Below are positions 25,620 through 34,500 of a DNA stretch of 64,000 nt, piece by piece (the first letter of the stretch is position 1; each line of letters starts with the position of its first letter). Location of the stretch: assembly GCA_017307505.1 (NCBI GenBank), contig JAFKEE010000045.1:47035-111034 (forward strand), read 5' to 3'. A model generated the notes under the pieces. The model made no database searches. It was not told the origin of the DNA and saw only the letters and a list, made by a program, of their open reading frames with translations. Source of the DNA: Acidobacteriota bacterium (GTDB lineage: Bacteria > Acidobacteriota > Terriglobia > Bryobacterales > Bryobacteraceae). The translations under genes and the position numbers were made by a program.

Positions 25620-28340
25620 ATGGACGACCGCTGGGAACGCATTCAGGATCTATTCATTGAGGCTGCCGCGCTGCCGCCGGAGGAACGCCGTGTCTTTCTC
25701 GACGGCGCCTGCGGGGCCGACACCGGCCTACGCGCGGAAGTCGAGTCTTTGCTGGAGGCCGAGGACGGCGCCGGCAGCTTCGTTGAGAACGCCATTGGCC
25801 GTGCGGCCTCGACACTGGCCGCCGGCGCGGAGTCCGCCCCGCGGACCGTCGGCGCCTACCGCATCCTCAGGGAGATCGGGCGCGGCGGCATGGGTGCGGT
25901 CTACCTCGCCGAACGCGCCGACCAGCAGTTCCACAAGCGGGTCGCCATCAAGCTCGCACGCTTCGCGGGCTATGGAGACTTCGTCCACGAGCGCTTCCGC
26001 CATGAACGCCAGATCCTCGCCTCCCTGGAACACCAGAACATCGCGCGGCTCCTCGATGGCGGTGAGACCGAAGACGGGATGCCCTACATCGTCATGGAGT
26101 ATGTCGAAGGGCTCCCCGTCACCGGCTACATCGAGCAGCACGCCCTCGGCCTCCGCGCCCGCCTCGAACTCTTCCTCAAGATCGCAGCCGCCGTCCAATA
26201 CGCCCATCGCTTCCTGGTCATCCATCGCGACCTGAAGCCGAGCAACATCCTGGTCACCAGTGCCGGCGAGGCCAAACTGCTCGACTTCGGGATCGCCAAA
26301 CTCCTGGAGCCAGGCGCCCTGAACGAGGCGATCATGCATACCTCCACCGGCATGCGCCTGCTCACGCCCGACTATGCCAGCCCCGAGCAGGTGCGCGGGG
26401 AGCCGGTTACCACGGCGTCCGATGTCTATTCGCTCGGCGTCGTGCTCTACGAAATGCTCACCGGCGTCAAGCCGCACCGGATCAAGGACTATACGCCTCT
26501 CGAGATCGATCGCGCCGTCTGCGAAACCGAGACCGAACGCCCCAGCACCGCCGCCGCCCGCACCGGCACCTTCCGGCAGTTGGATGCGGAACTGGATGTC
26601 ATCGTCCTCGAGGCCATGCACAAGGATCCGGCGCGCCGCTACGCTTCCGTCGAACACCTCGCCGACGACATCCGCCGCTTCCTCACCGGGCTGCCCATCC
26701 AGGCCCGGCGCGATTCGCGCGCCTATCGCGCCCGCAAGTTCCTCCGGCGTCACCGGGTCGCCAGCGCCGCGGCCGCCCTCCTGGTCGTCACGCTCGCCGG
26801 GGCGGCCGGCGTCACCTCGTGGCAGGCGTCCGTGGCCCGCCAGCAGGCCCGCCGCGCCGAGATGCGCTTCCGCCAGGTGCGCCAGCTCGCCAACCGCTTT
26901 CTGCTCGACTTCGACGAGCAGATCCGCAACCTGGAAGGCTCCACGCCGGCCCGCGAATCGCTGGTCAAGACCGCCAGCGAGTATCTCGACAGCCTCGCCT
27001 CGGAGGCCGGCAACGATGCGGAACTCCAGGCCGAACTGGCCGCCGCCTATCGCAAACTCGGCGATGTCCAAGGCGGGCCTCGCGCTGCCAGCCTCGGCCG
27101 CAGCGAGGATGCCCTGAAGAGCTACCAGAAGTCCGTCGAGATCGGACGCAGCCTGTTCGATGCCGGCGTCCGCGATCCCGGGCTGCTGAAACAGATCATC
27201 GAAGCCGAACGCATGCTCGGGTTGCTGGAGCACCGCCTCCACAAAACGGATGGCGACGCCAAGTACGAGAAGCGCCTCACCGACTCAACCGCGCTGGCCG
27301 AAGCCCTGGTGAAAGAGCGGCCCGACCTCGACAGCTTGCGGACCCTCGCCTCCCTCTATCGCGAACTGGGTGAGCGCTACGCCGACTCCAACCGCGCCAC
27401 CCTCGCCGAACAGCGCTACGCCCAGGCTCTGCCGATCTATGAAAAGGTGCGGCAGCTTGCGCCCGGCACTCGCTCCGACCGCGGCGTCGCCCTCGTCACT
27501 CAGCGTCTTGCCGATGCCAAGGTCATGCGCGGTGACCTCGATACGGCCTTGAAGCTCTACCGGAGCTCGTTTGAAGGCTTCGCTGCCATGGCCCGGGCCC
27601 CCAAGGCGGGGCAGACCGAACGCCGCGGCCTAATGGCCGCACATCTCTCCCTCGGCGCGCTGCTGGGTGATCCGCTCATCCCCAATCTCCGATTGAACTC
27701 CGACGCGATCGAACAGACCGGAGCCGCGCTTTCCATAGCCGAGCACCTGGAACAGGCCGATCCGGCCAACCGCACCGCCAAGCTCGACCTCGCCTATACG
27801 GCGGCTCAATATGGCCGTGTGCTCCGCGGCACGCAGCCTGTGGTGGCCGTGAAGCACCTGCGCCGCGCTGTCTCTCTGGCGGGCGAGGTCCTCTCCACCT
27901 CGCCGGCGGACCGCGTCTATCTGCGCCACGTCCTGCGCTACAAGACCGATCTCGGTGTCACGCTGGCCGCTGCCCGCAACCCGGCGGAATCCTCAACGGT
28001 CCTCAAAGCGGTTACGGCCGATCTCGAAACAATCGATGCGCCCAGTGCCGGGTATGAACTCATCGGCGCGGAAGCGCGCCGCGAACTGGCCGCCCTCCTC
28101 CGCCAGGCCCAGCCTGACGAAGCCCGCCGGCTGACCCGGTTGGCGCTGGACCGCGTGGAGAAATACCTGCTCGACCATGCCGACAGCCTGGAAATGATCC
28201 ACCACCTCAGCCTGCTCTATGAGTCCGCCGCGTGGTTCGATTCCTCGTATGCCAAGAAGGCTCACCAGTTGTGGGCCGAGTGGCCGAAGCACGGGGCCTC
28301 GTCGCTCTTTGACCGGCGGCGGTTGGAGGAGGTCCGCTAA
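25620..28340 (+). CDS. Membrane Ser/Thr protein kinase with C-terminal TPR-like region
   Basis: 906 aa from ATG 25620. An N-terminal ~75-residue helical lead is followed by a Hanks-type kinase domain: Gly loop IGRGGMGAVYLAE (about 88), VAIK Lys (about 112), HRDLKPSN (His202), DFG (222) and SPEQVRGE. A single transmembrane helix near residues 380-402 (AAALLVVTLAGAAGV) puts the C-terminal ~500 residues in the periplasm; these are helical with repeated pairs typical of TPRs (AELAAAYRKLGDVQGG, LASLYRELGERYADSN). The layout is that of acidobacterial kinases that partner ECF sigma factors. Likely role: sensing an external cue and controlling the divergent sigma factor (inference). Confidence 0.93.
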   Translation: MDDRWERIQDLFIEAAALPPEERRVFLDGACGADTGLRAEVESLLEAEDGAGSFVENAIGRAASTLAAGAESAPRTVGAYRILREIGRGGMGAVYLAERADQQFHKRVAIKLARFAGYGDFVHERFRHERQILASLEHQNIARLLDGGETEDGMPYIVMEYVEGLPVTGYIEQHALGLRARLELFLKIAAAVQYAHRFLVIHRDLKPSNILVTSAGEAKLLDFGIAKLLEPGALNEAIMHTSTGMRLLTPDYASPEQVRGEPVTTASDVYSLGVVLYEMLTGVKPHRIKDYTPLEIDRAVCETETERPSTAAARTGTFRQLDAELDVIVLEAMHKDPARRYASVEHLADDIRRFLTGLPIQARRDSRAYRARKFLRRHRVASAAAALLVVTLAGAAGVTSWQASVARQQARRAEMRFRQVRQLANRFLLDFDEQIRNLEGSTPARESLVKTASEYLDSLASEAGNDAELQAELAAAYRKLGDVQGGPRAASLGRSEDALKSYQKSVEIGRSLFDAGVRDPGLLKQIIEAERMLGLLEHRLHKTDGDAKYEKRLTDSTALAEALVKERPDLDSLRTLASLYRELGERYADSNRATLAEQRYAQALPIYEKVRQLAPGTRSDRGVALVTQRLADAKVMRGDLDTALKLYRSSFEGFAAMARAPKAGQTERRGLMAAHLSLGALLGDPLIPNLRLNSDAIEQTGAALSIAEHLEQADPANRTAKLDLAYTAAQYGRVLRGTQPVVAVKHLRRAVSLAGEVLSTSPADRVYLRHVLRYKTDLGVTLAAARNPAESSTVLKAVTADLETIDAPSAGYELIGAEARRELAALLRQAQPDEARRLTRLALDRVEKYLLDHADSLEMIHHLSLLYESAAWFDSSYAKKAHQLWAEWPKHGASSLFDRRRLEEVR

Positions 28341-28347
28341 CCGGACC

Positions 28348-29796
28348 TTAGTGCGCCGGTGTGCAGGCTGTCAGCTGATAGAAGTGGGTGGGCGCCGGTT
28401 TCATGAACCTCTGCAATAGCGCCAATTGCCATTCGGCATAGGGTTCATAGAGGCTCACCGCACGATGCCTGGGAGCGCAGGCTGCATTCTCGCGATTCGT
28501 CGTGACGTGCTCCGGCGAGATGTCGCGCTGGTTCCGGACCACCCAGACTGTCTGCGCCGCCGGCAGCAGGCGGTCGGCCTCCGGTTGCCCTTCGTGCGTC
28601 AGGACGACAGAGGGCGTGCGGCCCGACAGGTAGTGCTGCAGTGCAACCCCGTCCGTGTTGAAGGCGTCGATGAGGATCAGGTCGGACGGGCCGGCCTGCT
28701 GGTTGAGCCGCTCGGCAATCTCCCGCAGGGGCGCCGCATAGCCCGGATTCAGGTAGTTCTGCCTGGTGAAGTAATAGGTAATCGAGACCGCCGTGGTAAG
28801 GACAAGCAGCGCCGCGGCCCACCAGCGAACCCGGCCGATGGGCGTCAATCCGATGGCCACGCCCATGGCGAGGAAGGGAATCAGCCAGAGCAGCCGCGCT
28901 GGAATGAACGGGTAGCTCACCCAGCGGGATACCCCCAGGTAGCCCACGATGGTCAGGGAGGAAAGGAACACGACCAGCGGCTTCGGACAGATCCTGGAGC
29001 CCCGCTTCGCGAGCCACAGCACCAGCGGAACCAGCAGCAGCGCCAGGAACGGGAAGCTCTCGCCGATGGTCAGCGACACGACCCCGAAGCCGATCTTGAT
29101 GGGTTGCTCCAGCCAGGACGAGCCCGTCAACGTGTAGCGGGACGAAAAACCGGCCGCCTGGCCCCAGCGTCTGAGGGCATCGGCAAACTTGAATAGCCAG
29201 GGCAGGTAGCCCACCATGGCGCCCAGCATTAGCAGCGCGGTCCGGCGGAAACCGAGAAAGGCCAGTGCCGGCAGAGAGCAGGCCGCCAGGACGGCAAACC
29301 CCGGAACGTAGTGCGTATAGAGAAGTAGCAGGACGGAGATCAGAGCCGGCCAGTAGCCTTCCTTCGTCCGGATCCAGCGCCAGAGAAAGTAGACGGCGGC
29401 GATCATCAGCGCGGTCTGCATGGAGTAAGACCGGGCCATCCGGCCATACAGGAGGACGCAGGGTGAGAAAGCGAACAGGCCGAGGGCCAGCCACCGGCGC
29501 GACGGCCGCCAGCGCCGGGTCCACAGCAGGTCCAGCAGGAAGGTGGCGATGAGGGTCCAGAGCCCGGAGAAAGCACGCAGTCCCGCCAGCGAATGCCACG
29601 GCCACTCGTGCAGCAGGAAGTAGTAAAGCGGTGGGTGGATGTCCTTCTGAAGGATCGGTACGATCTCGTTCAGCGGATGCGGGACGGTGCTGAACGTGAA
29701 CAGTTCATCGGTCCAGATGGGCAGCAGGTCCAGGTTCGCGAACAGCAAAACCGCCTGCAAGAGGAGAATGACTGCAATCGGAAGGGCGCGCTTCAA
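28348..29796 (-). CDS. GT39/ArnT-like membrane glycosyltransferase
   Basis: 482 aa with about ten transmembrane helices. The first periplasmic loop carries the catalytic pair Asp30-Glu31 in IWTDELF, then KDIHPPLYYFLLHEW, the classic pattern of the GT-C fold dolichyl- or undecaprenyl-phosphate-sugar transferases. The C-terminal ~130 residues are soluble and periplasmic. It would transfer a sugar from a lipid carrier to a protein or glycan outside the membrane; donor and acceptor are unknown. It ends 7 bp from the kinase gene (convergent). Confidence 0.85.
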   Translation of the reverse strand: MKRALPIAVILLLQAVLLFANLDLLPIWTDELFTFSTVPHPLNEIVPILQKDIHPPLYYFLLHEWPWHSLAGLRAFSGLWTLIATFLLDLLWTRRWRPSRRWLALGLFAFSPCVLLYGRMARSYSMQTALMIAAVYFLWRWIRTKEGYWPALISVLLLLYTHYVPGFAVLAACSLPALAFLGFRRTALLMLGAMVGYLPWLFKFADALRRWGQAAGFSSRYTLTGSSWLEQPIKIGFGVVSLTIGESFPFLALLLVPLVLWLAKRGSRICPKPLVVFLSSLTIVGYLGVSRWVSYPFIPARLLWLIPFLAMGVAIGLTPIGRVRWWAAALLVLTTAVSITYYFTRQNYLNPGYAAPLREIAERLNQQAGPSDLILIDAFNTDGVALQHYLSGRTPSVVLTHEGQPEADRLLPAAQTVWVVRNQRDISPEHVTTNRENAACAPRHRAVSLYEPYAEWQLALLQRFMKPAPTHFYQLTACTPAH

Positions 29797-29851
29797 ACTT
29801 CGAGGCTAGCATTTCGCGGCGCCCGAAGGGGTCCGCTAAAATGACGGGTTC

Positions 29852-30631
29852 ATGCCCAAATTGATCGAGTTCGAGAACGTCACCATCCACCGCGAAGGGT
29901 ATCCGGCGCTGCGGGAAGTGACCTTCTCCATCGAAACAGGTGAGCACACCGCCATCCTGGGGCCGAACGGCAGCGGAAAGTCCACGCTGATCAAGGCCAT
30001 CACCCGCGAGTGCTACCCGCGCTATGCTCCTCCGGTGTGCCGGTTGCGAATCTGGGGGAAGGAGGTCTGGCATCTGTTCGAACTGCGCAGCCTGCTGGGC
30101 ATCGTCACGAACGACCTGGTGGAGACCTGCGTTAAGCCGTACTCGGCCCTGGAGACGGCCCTCAGCGGGTTCTTCGGCAGTATCGGCATCTGGCCCAACC
30201 ACGAAGTGACGCCTCACATGGAGGAGGAAGCCCGTAAGGCATTGGCTTTCTTTGACATCGAGCACCTGGCCGAGCGCAAGCTCACCGAGATGTCCAGCGG
30301 CGAACAGCGGCGGGCGGTCTTTGCCCGGGCCCTAGTCCACGGACCTAAGGCCCTGATCCTGGACGAGCCGACCAATAGCCTGGACGTCCGGGCCCAGCGC
30401 GAGGTGCGGGACTCCATGCGGAAACTGGCCGAAGGCGGGGTGACCGTGATCCTGGTGACCCATCACCTGCCGGACATCATCCCCGAGATCGGCCGGGTCA
30501 TTACCTTGCGCGAGGGACGGATGCATACGGACGGTCCGAAGGAGCAGGGACTGCGGGCGGACTCGCTCAGTGCCCTGTTCGGAGTGGATGTCAAAGTCGG
30601 CAGCGAAGACGGCTACTATCACATGTGGTAG
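29852..30631 (+). CDS. ABC transporter ATP-binding protein without adjacent permease
   Basis: 259 aa ATPase with Walker A GPNGSGKST (about 38-46), signature MSSGEQRRA (about 148), Walker B ALILDEPTNSLD (about 167) and switch His in VTHHLPDII. The insert RLRIWGKEVWHLFELRSLLGIVTNDL before the Q-loop region resembles the ModF/YlmA-like soluble ABC proteins. No permease or solute-binding gene is next to it, so it may serve a distant transporter or act alone. Start is ATG 29852; the upstream ribosome site is weak. Confidence 0.88.
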   Translation: MPKLIEFENVTIHREGYPALREVTFSIETGEHTAILGPNGSGKSTLIKAITRECYPRYAPPVCRLRIWGKEVWHLFELRSLLGIVTNDLVETCVKPYSALETALSGFFGSIGIWPNHEVTPHMEEEARKALAFFDIEHLAERKLTEMSSGEQRRAVFARALVHGPKALILDEPTNSLDVRAQREVRDSMRKLAEGGVTVILVTHHLPDIIPEIGRVITLREGRMHTDGPKEQGLRADSLSALFGVDVKVGSEDGYYHMW

Positions 30632-30691
30632 TAGCCGGCATCTTAACTACATCTGTCGCAATATCATCCCGCGCGGCGGTTTTGGGTCCGG

Positions 30692-31321
30692 TTAATAGAA
30701 CTTCGGGAAGTTGGCGAACCCGGCTTTTGTGAGATCCGCCGAGATCTCGGAGATCTCTGTATTCTTCAGCGGGCCAACAAGAATACGGACACTGTTGCTA
30801 TCGGCGCCGGGCGCAAGTTTGGCCCGGAAGCCTTTCGCGTTCAGACTTTCCACGAAGGGCCGCACCGTGTCCGGAGGCAGATTCCCTACCTGAATAAAGA
30901 TCTGACCCTTTGTGGGCTGGATCACGCCGGTGCTGGAGACAGGCGGCGGAGTATTCTGTACTGGCGCAGACTGGATCTGGGCCGGCGGGGGCGCGACTGG
31001 AGCGCTGGGCGCAGGAATTGCCGTGGTCTGAGCGGAAACCTGGGCAGGGAGGCGCGCCGGGGCCGTCTCAGACGGCGGTGTGTTGACGGGCCGCGGCACC
31101 CTTCTGGCGCGGCGGACGTGGACGGCGGGGCTCTGCGGGTTTGCCGTGGAGGCCGAATCCGACGCCCGGCGGGAAACCAGATAGGCCACACAGGCCACGA
31201 TCCCGATTGCCATGACGACGCCAAAGGCAATCGCGGTCTTCTGCCGGCTTTCCAGGACGACCAGGGGACGCTCTTCGGAGTCCTTCAGGATTTCAATTCT
31301 TGCATCGCTGCTGATCTGCAT
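30692..31321 (-). CDS. SPOR-domain membrane protein
   Basis: 209 aa. A short cytoplasmic N-terminus is followed by a transmembrane helix at about residues 29-49, a Pro/Ala-rich linker (50-135) and a C-terminal SPOR domain (about 137-209): GQIFIQVGNLPPDTVRPFVESL, VRILVGPLKN and the last helix-strand. SPOR domains bind denuded septal peptidoglycan, so a cell-division or cell-wall role at the septum is expected. It is divergent from the He_PIG protein gene. Confidence 0.85.
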   Translation of the reverse strand: MQISSDARIEILKDSEERPLVVLESRQKTAIAFGVVMAIGIVACVAYLVSRRASDSASTANPQSPAVHVRRARRVPRPVNTPPSETAPARLPAQVSAQTTAIPAPSAPVAPPPAQIQSAPVQNTPPPVSSTGVIQPTKGQIFIQVGNLPPDTVRPFVESLNAKGFRAKLAPGADSNSVRILVGPLKNTEISEISADLTKAGFANFPKFY

Positions 31322-31424
31322 ACTCAGCCTCTCCAGATCCTCTATCGTCCAACTCAGCCAGATACCTTAGACCCGAAATGAGGAATTCGGTTCTCGGGTC
31401 CCAGAACATTTTAAAGAGAATTGT

Positions 31425-31455
31425 TTGGACACAACCTATTGCCGGAGCATATACT
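31425..31455 (+). promoter_or_regulatory. Candidate sigma-70-type promoter
   Basis: TTGGAC (31425-31430) and TATACT (31450-31455) are separated by 19 bp and face the He_PIG gene start at 31548. The spacing is slightly long, so this is tentative. Confidence 0.35.
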
Positions 31456-31547
31456 GAGGCGGAAATTGCCGTGCCCGGGGGCCTGACGGTCAAGGTCCGT
31501 GCGCCTGGTTCACCCCCGCGGCTGGCAGTTCAATTGCCACGGAATCT

Positions 31548-34500
31548 ATGAATCGTATGCCCACAACAAAGATCCTCTTTGCTTTGCTACTGATGATCGG
31601 AGCGATTACGCCGTCGTTTGCCGCCAGCGCTGTGTATAGTTTCACCGGCGTTGCGTCAGACGGACGCACCCTGAGCTTTCAGTACACCGCCCCCGCGCTC
31701 CTCTCCTCCGCCACGGTAGTGGCCTCCTCGCAGGCGTCATGCGCGCCCGCCTGCGATGACATCGGGTTCTTCCCTAATGCGCAGTTGAACTATGACCTAT
31801 TAGTAATTGACTCGCGCAATGTTGGCGGCCCGCCAACCGCGTTCACGTTCTACTTCCCAGCCGGGTCTTTTGCCTCGGCCGGCGCCTACAAGACGTTGTC
31901 GATCGCCGGTGGCAGCAGCGCCGGGTCTCTGACTGTTCAGCCGACAGGCAGTCCTGTGGTCACGACCACGGCTCTGCCTCGTGGGTCCGTCGGGATTGCC
32001 TACTCCACAACGATCGCCGCGCAAGGCGGCACAGGCGGCCTGAGCTACGCGGTAGCCGGCGGCTCCCTGCCGGCGGGGCTGACCCTCAATAGTAGTGGCG
32101 TCCTGTCGGGAACGCCGACCGCCTCCGGCACGTCCCAGGTGACGATCCGGGTAACCGATTCCAGCCAGGCGAGTTCCACCCGAAACTTCTCGATTGTCAT
32201 CGCTCAGGGACTGGCGATCACTTCCCTCAGCTCCCTGCCGGGCGGAACCCTGGGTCTTCCGTACAGTACGAACCTTGCAGCAACGGGCGGCAGTCCCAGT
32301 TACAGTTGGGTCGTGGAGTCCGGCGCCCTCCCTCCGGGTGTGCAACTATCTCCGGCCGGCTCCCTCACGGGCACCCCATTTACCGGGGGCAGTTTCACCT
32401 TTACGGCCCGCGTCACGGACACCGCCAATGTTTCGGCCAATCAGGTGTTCACGATCAGCATCTCGTCGATCCTCACCATCACGAGCAATTCGGCTCTGCC
32501 CAACGGCTCGGTGAACTCGCCCTACTCGGCACCGCTCAGTGTGGTGGGCGGCGCAGCTCCCTACACATGGACCCTTACGTCCGGGCAGCTGCCGATCGGC
32601 CTGACGCTTTCCACGGCGGGTATCATCAGCGGGACGCCCGTGACCTCCGGATCGGTCTCGTTCTCGGTGAAGGTGCAGGACAACGGTCTCAACCTGGCCA
32701 CCCAGTCATTCAATCTATCCATCGGGGTGGGACTTGCCATCACCACAGTTTCCCCCCTGCCTTCGGGCATGATTGGCTCGGCTTATCAGTACACACTCAC
32801 ATCCGTCGGAGGCACGCCGCCCTATACCTGGGCCAACGCCAGCGGGACCCTGCCGGCGGGCCTGAGTTTGTCGTCTCTGGGCGTGGTCTCCGGGATCCCC
32901 ACGGCCGCCGGCAGCAGCACCTTCTTTGCCCGCGTGACGGATGCCAACTCCAACACGGCCACGGTACCGTTAGTCCTGGCCGTGTTGCCAACACTGCAGA
33001 TCACCACCGCCAATCCCCTGCCTGCTGCCACGCCGGGCGCGGCGTACTCGCAGACCCTGGCGGTCACCGGCGGGTCCGGTCCTTATACCTGGACGTTAGC
33101 CGGCGGTTCGCTGCCCCAGGGCCTCTCGCTTTCCGCGGTCGGAGTCATCACGGGCACACCCACTTCGGCCGGGACCTCCAATTTCGTGGTGAGGGTCGCT
33201 GATTCCTCCTCCGGCTTCACACTCCAGTCGTTCAACCTCACCGTCGGCGGCAGCCTGACGTTCACCACGGCCTCACCGCTGCAAAATGCGCCCACCGGCA
33301 CCGCCTATTCACAGACCCTGGGCGTGTCAGGGGGCACCGCGCCTTACACCTTCAGCGTGGCTGGCGGTTCACTGCCGCCTGGCCTGAGCCTGGCAGCCAG
33401 CGGGGTGCTCTCCGGCACGCCCACCGTGGCCGGAACCTACACCTTTACGGTACTCGTCACCGACGCCACAGGCCTGACCACGGCGAAGGAGTTCTCGGTG
33501 ACGACGGGGGCCAGCGGCTTTAATATTGATACGCCGGCCGCGCTGCCCAACGGGACGGTCAATGTTGTCTACTCGCAGACCATGGCCGCCAGCGGCGGGA
33601 CGCAGCCATACACATGGATCCAGACGGAAGGGTCGCTGCCGCCGGGCCTGAGCCTCGCTCCGAATGGAGTCATCTCCGGCATCCCGACCACGGTCGGGTC
33701 TTATATCTTCCTGCTGCGTGTCACCGACGCGCTCAGCGCGGTCGCGACCAAGACGATGACGTTGACGGTTTCGCAGACTGGCGGTTCAACGCTCACCATC
33801 ACCACGCCTTCTCCGCTCCCGGTTGCGCCGCTGAACCAGGCATACACGGCCACGATGGCGGGCTCCGGCGGCACTCCGCCGTACATCTGGACGTTCTCCG
33901 GCGGCTCGATCCCGCCCGGGCTCCAACTGAACACCAATGGAACGCTGAGCGGCACGCCGACCACGGCCGGCACCTACTCTTTCAATATCCTGCTGACCGA
34001 CAACACAGGCGCCTCGGTACAGGGTGCGTTCTCGCTGACAGTCGGCTCGGGCCTGACGATCACCACCCCGACGACGCTGCCGAATGGCTCGGTTGGCCTC
34101 GCCTATTCCCAGTCGATCACGGCGACCGGAGGCACTGCGCCTTATGTGTTCTCTCTGCAGAGTGGGACACTGCCTGCCGGACTGAGCCTGAACACCAGCG
34201 GGCTGATCTCGGGCACCCCGGTAGGCGCCAGTACCTCATCCTTCACCGTCCGTGTCCAGGATGCTGCCGGCGCCTCCGTCACATCCACGTTTACCTTGGT
34301 CGTCGGCTCGGTTGCGTCAGGGATTGTGATCTTGCCGTCCACGGTGCCGGGTGGCGCCGTCGGCGTGCCTTATTCGCAGGCTCTGACCGCTTCAGGCGGA
34401 ACTGCGCCCTACATCTTCGCGCTCTTCTCCGGCGCGTTGCCGCCGGGCGTCACCGTCTCCACCACCGGTGTGCTCAGCGGCACGCCCACGTCGAGCGGAT

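Noticed and set aside
25728..27242. 504-aa frame on the minus strand
   Set aside because: Antisense to the kinase gene; low-complexity composition only.
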